A stretch of 64,000 bases of DNA from Allorhizobium pseudoryzae (GTDB lineage: Bacteria; Pseudomonadota; Alphaproteobacteria; Rhizobiales; Rhizobiaceae): the NCBI RefSeq assembly GCF_011046245.1, contig NZ_CP049241.1, forward strand, positions 1 to 64,000, written 5' to 3'. Position 1 is the first letter of the stretch. The number at the start of each line of letters is the position of its first letter. This document shows, in pieces, positions 57,328-64,000 of this stretch. The position numbers and the translations under genes were made by a program. The notes under the pieces were generated by a model, which was not told the DNA's origin, made no database searches, and was given only the letters and a program-made list of their open reading frames with translations.

Positions 57328-59675
57328 GGAGCGTGCCCTCCGTTCTGGTCCGGATTGTTGTCGGCCGGTTTCAGCGGGCCGCCGGCGCGGATGCGGATCA
57401 GCGCCAGAATGGCGAGGCCGGTGATCATCACCACGGCAATCTCGCCCAGCGTATCCGTTCCACGGAAATCGACGATGATGACGTTCACCACGTTCGAGCC
57501 GTGGGCGATGACCTTGGCATAGGCGTTGAAGAACTCGGTGAGGTTATTGTTGAAGGCGCTTTCGGTGGATTTCATCAGCATCAGCGCAAAGCCCGTTCCG
57601 CAGGCAAGGGCAATCGCACCATCCAACAGCATCTGTCCCATGGGCCGGTGATCGGAGGGGGCAAGCCGCAACCGTGTCATGACGAGCGCCAGGATGACGA
57701 CCGACAGCGTTTCCACCATGAACTGGGTGAACGACAGATCCGGTGCGCCGAACAGCAGGAAGATCACCGCCACCGCGAACCCCTGGATGCCGAGCGCTGC
57801 AATGGCCGTCAGACGGTTCTTTGCCGTCAGCACCGCCACGAGACCGATGAGGGCGAGGCCGAAAAACGCCCATTCGTGCACCATGACACCCGAGGGCAAG
57901 CGCGGCATGGCCGGCAGTTCGCCGTAGAGGATCGGCGGGACCAGCAGGGTGGCGGCGAGAATGAGGAAGGTGGCGGTGACATAGACCTCCATGCGGCCCG
58001 GCTGGGTGATCCGCGTGACCTTCACCGACAGGCGCACGAGGCCGGCGAGGAGCGCATCGAAGGCCTTGTCCGGACCGGGGCCGATCGCATCCAGCACCCG
58101 CACCATCAGCGCCCGGGCGCGATCGATCAGGAGATAGACCGCAACGCCGAAGGCAACCGTGACGACGGAGAGCGCGAGCGCAATGCCGACATGCGGGATG
58201 GTGGAGATGGTGACTTCCGTCGGCACGCCCTTCACGGCGGTTGCCATCGGCGTCGAAATGAAATGATGCGCGACACCGGAGAGGATGCCGCCCAGAAGTC
58301 CGAGAAGCGCCAGCACGGCCGGGCCGAGCCAGAGCAGCGGCGGGCCCTCATGGGCATGTTTCTGCGTCTTGACCGGCTTGCCGATGAAGGGTTTCAGGCC
58401 GACCGCAAAGGCGATCGCAAACATCAGCCCGTTGCCGATGATGGCAACGACGGTAAACAGCATCGAGCGCAGATCACCCGCCGCCAGCGCATAATAGATC
58501 TCCTCCTTGGCGAGGAAGCCGAAAAAGAGCGGCAGGCCACCCATCGAGAGTGCCGCAAACAGGCCGGCGGCAAAGGTGATCGGCATGGCCTTGGCGAGAC
58601 CGCCGAGCTTCGTTGCATCGCGCGTGCCCGCCTCGTGATCGATGATGCCGGCGACCATGAAGAGCGCGCCCTTGAACAGCGAATGGGCCACGAGATAGAG
58701 CACGGCGGCGGCCACCGAATGTTCGCTGTCAAAGCCCGTCAGCATGACCAGAAGGCCGAGCGAGGCCATGGTGGTATAGGCCAGCATCAGCTTCAGATCC
58801 GTCTGGCGCAAGGACAAAAGCGTGCCGACGATCAGCGTGATGCCGCCGAAGAAGGGAAGCAGAATTTCCCAGGCCGCGGTTTCGCCGAGTGCCGGGTTGA
58901 GGCGCATCAAGAGGTAGACGCCGGCCTTCACCATGGTGGCGGAATGCAGGTAGGCGGAGACCGGGGTGGGCGCCTCCATGGCATTCGGCAGCCAGGCATG
59001 GAAGGGAAACTGCGCCGATTTGGTGAAGCAGCCGCCCAGCACCAGAAGCAGCGTGGCGAGATAGAAGGGGCTGGCGCGCAGTGCATCGCCCATATGGACG
59101 AGCAGCGACAGCTGTGTGACGCCGGTGATGTTCCAGAGGAAAATCAGGCCTGCGAGCAGGAAGAGACCGCCGCCACCGGTGATCACCAGCGCCTGCAGCG
59201 CCGAGCGGCGCGCGGCCTCCCGCTGATGGTCAAAGCCGATCAGCAGGAAGGAGGTGATCGAGGTGAGTTCCCAATAGACGAACAGCATCAGGAAGCTGTC
59301 GGAGAGAACGAGCCCCAGCATCGCGCCCATGAAGAGCAGGATGAAGGAGAAAAAGCGCCCCTGCTGCGCATGACCCTTCATGTAACCGCCGGCATAGAGC
59401 ACGATCAGCGTGCCGATGCCGGTGATCAACAGCGCGAAGGTGAGCGACAGGCCGTCGATGAACCAGGAGAAGGAGAGATTGAGGCTCGGGACCCAGGCGT
59501 AACCGCCCGTCACCACCTCGCCGGCGGCGATTTCCGGCAGGTAGCCGGCGAAATAAACGAACGAAAAGGCCGGCGCCAGCGCCAGAACCCAGGCGGCATT
59601 GTGCTTCAAATGCCGGGTGGCAAGCGGGGCAAGGGCCGCGGCAATGAAGGGCAGGAAAAGACACAACAAGGTCAT
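57324..59675 (-). CDS. mnhA: Na+/H+ antiporter subunit MnhA/MrpA
   Basis: 783 residues from [20 protein letters not shown]. NuoL-like core: [60 protein letters not shown]. The C-terminal MbhD/MrpB-like part: [60 protein letters not shown]. First gene of the operon; the group-1 (A to G, separate B) layout. The complex exports Na+ (or other cations) for protons. Confidence 0.96.
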   Translation of the reverse strand: MTLLCLFLPFIAAALAPLATRHLKHNAAWVLALAPAFSFVYFAGYLPEIAAGEVVTGGYAWVPSLNLSFSWFIDGLSLTFALLITGIGTLIVLYAGGYMKGHAQQGRFFSFILLFMGAMLGLVLSDSFLMLFVYWELTSITSFLLIGFDHQREAARRSALQALVITGGGGLFLLAGLIFLWNITGVTQLSLLVHMGDALRASPFYLATLLLVLGGCFTKSAQFPFHAWLPNAMEAPTPVSAYLHSATMVKAGVYLLMRLNPALGETAAWEILLPFFGGITLIVGTLLSLRQTDLKLMLAYTTMASLGLLVMLTGFDSEHSVAAAVLYLVAHSLFKGALFMVAGIIDHEAGTRDATKLGGLAKAMPITFAAGLFAALSMGGLPLFFGFLAKEEIYYALAAGDLRSMLFTVVAIIGNGLMFAIAFAVGLKPFIGKPVKTQKHAHEGPPLLWLGPAVLALLGLLGGILSGVAHHFISTPMATAVKGVPTEVTISTIPHVGIALALSVVTVAFGVAVYLLIDRARALMVRVLDAIGPGPDKAFDALLAGLVRLSVKVTRITQPGRMEVYVTATFLILAATLLVPPILYGELPAMPRLPSGVMVHEWAFFGLALIGLVAVLTAKNRLTAIAALGIQGFAVAVIFLLFGAPDLSFTQFMVETLSVVILALVMTRLRLAPSDHRPMGQMLLDGAIALACGTGFALMLMKSTESAFNNNLTEFFNAYAKVIAHGSNVVNVIIVDFRGTDTLGEIAVVMITGLAILALIRIRAGGPLKPADNNPDQNGGHAP

Positions 59676-59878
59676 CTCGATGTCCCTCGCCTTTCGGCTG
59701 CGCGGTCTGCCATGCTGAACCTCTCCCCTTCGCCACATTCATCAACTGCCACAGGCGAGCCCTGTTTACGGCATGAAAACCATGGGCTCAACGTAGTGCG
59801 GGCGGAAATCGACACGCATTCGACCTTTTTCCGACCGTTCGCACTCCCTATCTAGGGACGAAACGAGAGGAGCAAGTG

Positions 59879-60286
59879 ATGTCGGACACTGTCACGAAAA
59901 AGGTGAACAAAAGTGATCAGGAATGGCGTGAACAGTTGACGCCGGAGCAATACCGCATCCTGCGGCAGGCCGGCACCGAACGGGCGTTTACCGGTCCCTA
60001 CTGGGACAACAAGCAGGCCGGGCTCTACCGCTGCGCCGGCTGCGATACGCCGCTGTTCGTTTCGGACACGAAGTTCGATTCCGGCTGCGGCTGGCCGAGC
60101 TATTTCGCGCCGCTCAATGAAGATGCGGTGGTGGAACTGCGCGACACCTCGCATGGCATGGTGCGCACGGAAATCCGCTGCGCCACCTGCGACGGGCATC
60201 TCGGCCACGTCTTCCCGGACGGCCCCAAGCCGACCGGCCTGCGCTATTGCATCAATGGCTACGCGATGGTGTTCGAGCCGGTGTGA
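59879..60286 (+). CDS. msrB: Methionine-R-sulfoxide reductase B
   Basis: 135 residues. [42 protein letters not shown], and the catalytic [16 protein letters not shown]. Zinc ligands are the CxxC pairs CAGC and CATC. It repairs methionine-R-sulfoxide in proteins. GGAGCAAGTG precedes the ATG. Confidence 0.96.
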   Translation: MSDTVTKKVNKSDQEWREQLTPEQYRILRQAGTERAFTGPYWDNKQAGLYRCAGCDTPLFVSDTKFDSGCGWPSYFAPLNEDAVVELRDTSHGMVRTEIRCATCDGHLGHVFPDGPKPTGLRYCINGYAMVFEPV

Positions 60287-60341
60287 GGGGCACGCCGGAG
60301 AGAGACAAAACCCCCACCGACCCGCCTCCTCCCCCAAGAGG

Positions 60342-61507
60342 CAGGGCTATCGCATATGAGCGATCATGGAGATGAGGAAGTCATCGTCCCATCCGGCCTT
60401 CTTGATCTTGCGCCTTATGGATGCCTTGTCGGGATGCTGGCGGATCAGGTTGAGGGCGAGTTTTCTGAGTGTCGAGAGGTTTTGCGGCCCATGGTCCTTG
60501 CGGTTTCGTGCCGCATCCTCGCAGAAGGCCACATCGAGAACCCAATGCAGTTGGTTCTCGATCGTCCAGTGCGCCCTGGCGATCTTCAGGAAGGCTGTGG
60601 CGGAGACCTGCCTGGAGAGCAGGAAGTGCCGGATATGACTGGTTTGCCGGCCATCCGGCTCGATCCTGATGCTTTCCAGCCGGGCCACCGCCTTGATGCC
60701 GGGGAAGTCCATGCCGTCCGCCTCGACGATGCTTGCACGGCGGGTTTCGGTCCGGTCATGCAGCCTGGGATCCGTGGTTTCGGCACGGTCGGGATCGTCA
60801 GCCGCCTCCATGAGATGTCCGGCCTGCTTGAGCAGTCCCGGCTGGTTGCTCTTCAGCGCCAGCGCATAATCGGCACCGGTCGCCAGGATCGCTTTGGCCG
60901 TGTCGGCGCGGCAATGCAGCGCGTCGGCGGTGACCATGCAGCCCTCAAGCGACAGGCAGGCGAGCGCGTCGAGCACGCCCTTGACCTCGTTGCGGTTTGG
61001 CGCAAGCTGCTGGCCGATGACCATGCGGTTGTCGGCGGCCCAGATATTGACCAGATGCAGCGGCGTCGCCTTGTCGCCGCGCTTGTGGGCGCCGCGCACC
61101 GCCTTGCCGTCGATGGCGATGACGCCGGAGATCGACTGGGCGAAGGCGGCTGCGAACCTGGCGAACACCTCCTCGAAGGCAACCGGATCCAGGTGCCTGA
61201 AAACATTCGAGAAAACATCATGGCTCGGAATCCCGTACGGCAGCGGCATGACGGTCTTGAGCAGCTTGTGCTTGGACAGGCCAAAGTCGGCCATATCCTG
61301 ACAACTCTCGGCACCACACAGCACCGCCGCCAGACCGATGAACAAGACCGAGTTCAAAGGGTAACGCACATTGGCGGCCCGCGGGTCTGGAACCGAACCA
61401 AAAAGCGAAGCAAAGCCTTCCATCACAACCTCCATCAGCGATGGAGCCGAGAGGAATCGATTTGCCACATCCTTTCAAGAGCTTGTCTGCCATATGCGAT
61501 TCCCCTG
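60342..61507 (-). mobile_element. ISAs1-family insertion sequence, copy 3 (1166 bp)
   Basis: Same ends as the other copies. Perfect 10-bp duplication CCCCAAGAGG at 60332-60341 and 61508-61517. It separates msrB from the haloperoxidase gene. Confidence 0.96.
60347..61423 (-). CDS. ISAs1-family transposase, copy 3
   Basis: 358 residues from MEGFASLFGSVPDPRAANVR after GGAGG. Intact DDE motifs (IAIDGKAVRGAHKRG; VTADALHC; HWTIENQLHW). Close to copies 1 and 2 apart from one or two residues, indicating recent duplication. Confidence 0.96.
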   Translation of the reverse strand: MEGFASLFGSVPDPRAANVRYPLNSVLFIGLAAVLCGAESCQDMADFGLSKHKLLKTVMPLPYGIPSHDVFSNVFRHLDPVAFEEVFARFAAAFAQSISGVIAIDGKAVRGAHKRGDKATPLHLVNIWAADNRMVIGQQLAPNRNEVKGVLDALACLSLEGCMVTADALHCRADTAKAILATGADYALALKSNQPGLLKQAGHLMEAADDPDRAETTDPRLHDRTETRRASIVEADGMDFPGIKAVARLESIRIEPDGRQTSHIRHFLLSRQVSATAFLKIARAHWTIENQLHWVLDVAFCEDAARNRKDHGPQNLSTLRKLALNLIRQHPDKASIRRKIKKAGWDDDFLISMIAHMR

Positions 61508-61530
61508 CCCCAAGAGGCGGGTCGCGACTT

Positions 61531-63237
61531 TCATCTTGCTGGGGTCGGTGTCATATTGAGCGCGATCGATTGGGACACGTCAACGGTGATGTTCTGGACG
61601 GCTGGTGGCTCCCTTAAGCCGCTGTCCCAAATATCATTGGCGATGCCAAGGCCGAGCGGGATGCCACCGACAGGGAGCCCCTCTGCCCTATTGGGCCAAA
61701 CATTGGAATAGTTGAGGACCGCGGGTCGACCATAGCGCGGACCTTCTGCCGGCACATTGGCGGGGTCAAATGCATCGAAATTCCAGTGCACCCCGAGATA
61801 GACACGGCTGATTCCGTTCTCGAAAATTGCATCCCACAGAGAAGCAAATTTCCGCACGACCCGCGTACGCACGGTGCCCGGCTGATCGCTCAGAGGCGCT
61901 GAGGGATCATACGGGCCGTCCAAATCACGGCTGACACCGTTCATCTCATCGGACACGAAGTCGAATGCCAAATCGTCTATGCCCTGTCCGTCCTTCTTGT
62001 TGCCCGCTTTGCCGACAAACAGCCGCACCATCTGGAAACAAGCCGACCCGAATGTCGCATGGCCGGATGGATAGGCGGGAAATGGTGGCTTGAACGCCTG
62101 ACGATTGGTGTTTGTATCCGGGGCGCCGAGTGCAGTCCAGAATGGATCCGCATCCGAATCAATCGTCACCATACCGCCGATCGCCCCCGGCCCGCTGCCG
62201 GTATCGTGCTCGCGGATGCCGGTTTGCGGCCGCCAGAGCTCCCACTTGTATTTTTCCTTCCAGGCAAATTTTCCGGCATCTGCCATGGCGACGTTGATAA
62301 GGGCAAAAAGGCGAATAAGTTGCTCGTGCGTCAGGTTACCCGCCACGCCGTCCTGGTAGAGCTTGCGGACAATCTGGTTGTAGAGCCTCGGCGGGCTGCC
62401 GATCAGGTTTGCCCCATCATAAGCCCAAAAAAAGGCGGCAACCGTCTGGTCCGGTTTTCTTGTCAGATGGGGGGTCCCAGGCGCACCACCCAAAGCAACG
62501 ACTTCGCGCAATGCATCAATGTAAGCCTGCTCACCCCGCGGTGGCGGTGCGAGCACATGATCCTGCGGATGATGCACGGCAAAAGCCTGCACATCCCCAT
62601 AATGGGGGCCATGATAGGCCCGAACGGGCTTGCTGCCACGCTCGGGATGTTCCGGATCAAGTGCTGCCCGACGGACAGGATGGACGGGATCCTCGCGGAA
62701 CTTGTAGCGCCCCTTACTCGGACGATAATATCCGGCATCCGCGCCCGGCTCACCCGGCTTCACACCGAGTTTGCCGATGATCGTTACGCCGATCATTTCA
62801 CCAAATACATACGCCGAATGCAGAGTATTAATCTCGCCCGGATAAGCGCCGATCAGGCCCCGCATCATCACGACGAGTGTTTCATGCGTTGCATCGGAGA
62901 TCGCACTCGCCTTGCGCGCATACAATGCGTCGAGAACCTTGGTCGCGGCGCCAGCCAACGCGTGCTCTGCCTCTGCCGGCCCCCAGGCCGGATCGACCGT
63001 CGCGGGCAGCATTGTCAGATATGTCGGGTAGGGCGAGTTCTGCCCCAAAGCTCCGAAATAGGCATCATGCATGGCGAGATGCAGAAGACCCAGCGCTCTT
63101 GAACTCATCGTGGGACCGGTTAGCGGACCGTCTAGACTATGGACGACACGATTCATCTCCAGCCCCACATGGTTCCAGTACAGAACCGGAACACGGTTTA
63201 AACGGGCATCCTCATTCACAGCCGGAAGCATCAGCAT
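61531..63237 (-). CDS. Vanadium-dependent haloperoxidase
   Basis: 568 residues from MLMLPAVNEDARLNRVPVLY; GGGGGG precedes the ATG. Vanadate-binding motifs: KYKWELWRPQTGI (Lys and Arg), PFPAYPSGHATFGS (Ser-Gly-His), and SRVYLGVHWNFDAFD (Arg and His). Such enzymes oxidise halides with H2O2. No signal peptide is evident. It lies directly beside IS copy 3 with no operon partner; the upstream gap (63238-63454) is relatively AT-rich. Confidence 0.92.
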   Translation of the reverse strand: MLMLPAVNEDARLNRVPVLYWNHVGLEMNRVVHSLDGPLTGPTMSSRALGLLHLAMHDAYFGALGQNSPYPTYLTMLPATVDPAWGPAEAEHALAGAATKVLDALYARKASAISDATHETLVVMMRGLIGAYPGEINTLHSAYVFGEMIGVTIIGKLGVKPGEPGADAGYYRPSKGRYKFREDPVHPVRRAALDPEHPERGSKPVRAYHGPHYGDVQAFAVHHPQDHVLAPPPRGEQAYIDALREVVALGGAPGTPHLTRKPDQTVAAFFWAYDGANLIGSPPRLYNQIVRKLYQDGVAGNLTHEQLIRLFALINVAMADAGKFAWKEKYKWELWRPQTGIREHDTGSGPGAIGGMVTIDSDADPFWTALGAPDTNTNRQAFKPPFPAYPSGHATFGSACFQMVRLFVGKAGNKKDGQGIDDLAFDFVSDEMNGVSRDLDGPYDPSAPLSDQPGTVRTRVVRKFASLWDAIFENGISRVYLGVHWNFDAFDPANVPAEGPRYGRPAVLNYSNVWPNRAEGLPVGGIPLGLGIANDIWDSGLREPPAVQNITVDVSQSIALNMTPTPAR

Positions 63238-63454
63238 GTCATCCCCCCCTGGACTCTGCTCATCAACCCAAAATGTCTGCTGAATGTGTTGTTTTGCAGA
63301 TTACCACAATCTAGAGGTACATCAATACGTATGTTGCACAATTACAAAAACACAACCGACGTTTGCGCAAACACCACCCACGATGCGGCTAACCGCCGTG
63401 TCCCACGGTCACGGACGGACGGTCAGGGGGACTTCGGAGGAAGGAAAACCAAAC

Positions 63455-63955
63455 TCACACCTTCAATTCCATGCAGGTCAGATCCAGCCAGCGGCCGAAC
63501 TTGATGCCGACCTCTGAAAAGCGCCCCACCTCACGAAAGCCGAGGCTCTGGTGCAGGCGGATGGAACCGGTATTGCCGGATTCGATGCAGCCGACCATGA
63601 CGTGGATGCCGCCTTTTCGGGCGCGTTCGACCAGCGCCTGCATCAGCGCCTTGCCGATGCCGCCGCCGCGATGGTCCTTCTCGATATAGACGGAATGTTC
63701 CACCGTGTGGCGAAAGCCTTCGAAGGCGCGCCAGTCGCCATAGGAGGCGTAACCGGCAATCCGCCCCTCCACCTCCGCCACCAGCACCGGGAAGCCGCGC
63801 TCCAGGCGCGCCTGATGCCAGGCCTTGCGGTTGTCGAGATCGACGAGCGTCTCGTTCCAGATCGCCGTGGTGTTGGCCACCGCATCATTATAGATGTCCA
63901 GGATGGCGGGAAGATCGCTCGACGCGGCATCGCGGATGGTCAGGGCGGCGGCCAT
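63455..63955 (-). CDS. GNAT acetyltransferase, phosphinothricin/methionine-sulfoximine type
   Basis: 166 residues from MAAALTIRDAASSDLPAILD; GTG 63967 is an alternative start. GNAT motifs: YNDAVANTTAIWNETLVDLD, HSVYIEKDHRGGGIGKALMQ (acetyl-CoA binding) and SIRLHQSLGFREVGRFSEVG with KFGRWLDLTCMEL. This set is typical of PAT/MddA enzymes that acetylate phosphinothricin- or methionine-sulfoximine-like amines. Substrate not proven. Confidence 0.88.
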   Translation of the reverse strand: MAAALTIRDAASSDLPAILDIYNDAVANTTAIWNETLVDLDNRKAWHQARLERGFPVLVAEVEGRIAGYASYGDWRAFEGFRHTVEHSVYIEKDHRGGGIGKALMQALVERARKGGIHVMVGCIESGNTGSIRLHQSLGFREVGRFSEVGIKFGRWLDLTCMELKV

Positions 63956-64000
63956 GGGGAATTCCACTATAGTTGACTTTCGTCTCCCATAGCAGACGGG

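Noticed and set aside
57333..59855. 840-codon plus-strand frame opposite mnhA
   Set aside because: Shadow frame of the strongly conserved antiporter gene; Arg/Gln/His-rich with no domain signature.

Overview
The window looks like chromosomal DNA from a Rhizobiaceae-type alphaproteobacterium (Rhizobium/Agrobacterium relatives). Evidence: high GC, a MucR/Ros regulator, rhizobial families (DUF6107, DUF2336, DUF1491, DUF5330, DUF6456), many RIME-like palindromic intergenic repeats, and an RcGTA-type gene transfer agent (GTA) cluster. The genus cannot be fixed from sequence reading alone.

Region 1 (1-20.5 kb): a GTA/defective-phage structural cluster on the minus strand, in canonical order from right to left: g1-like packaging protein, g2 terminase, GH19 endolysin, g3 portal, DUF6107 (g3.5 position), g4 protease, g5 capsid, g6 connector, g7 adaptor, g8 DUF3168, g9 tail tube, g10, g10.1, g11 short tape measure, g12 DUF2460, g13 DUF2163, g14 NlpC/P60 and the start of g15. 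All structural frames look intact, but the junctions have been invaded. A three-unit tandem repeat with an IS630 element separates g14 from g15. VapBC plus an MFS gene separate g9 from g8. One ISAs1-family copy separates g6 from g5 and a second separates g4 from g3.5. A RHH-ParE pair lies between g3.5 and g3.

The most novel item is that tandem array (357-2378): three 355-bp units. Each encodes a conserved 29-residue basic/hydrophobic peptide behind a strong Shine-Dalgarno. On the opposite strand each has a consensus-like promoter (TTGAA[T/A], 17-bp spacer, TATCNT) and a GC hairpin followed by a T-run inside the peptide gene. That predicts an antisense RNA of about 85-90 nt over the 3' half of the peptide message. 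The layout is that of a type I toxin-antitoxin in long direct repeats, but this is inferred from sequence only.

Region 2 (20.5-31 kb): a frameshifted hypothetical gene, an orphan Cas2/SinR-like small protein, a GFA protein, and a PaoABC-type aldehyde oxidoreductase operon with an overlapping catalase-family gene. Then a DUF4160/DUF2442 pair, SelO, and an Omp25/31-type outer-membrane protein.

Region 3 (31-53 kb): a copper efflux operon (copA-MerR-copZ) with a 19-bp-spacer MerR-type promoter, RelBE, VapBC-like and convergent HigBA-like modules, a NIT-domain chemoreceptor, an epimerase, PBP1A, a DUF1214/DUF1254 pair, a PAS histidine kinase, SufE, DUF6456, a DnaA-domain-IV-like protein and MucR.

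Region 4 (53.7-64 kb): a complete seven-gene Mrp/Mnh Na+/H+ antiporter operon (A to G, minus strand), MsrB, a third ISAs1 copy, a vanadium-dependent haloperoxidase, and a PAT-like GNAT acetyltransferase. The window has several type II TA-like modules and three near-identical 1166-bp ISAs1 copies with perfect 10-bp target duplications, so insertion activity has been recent.
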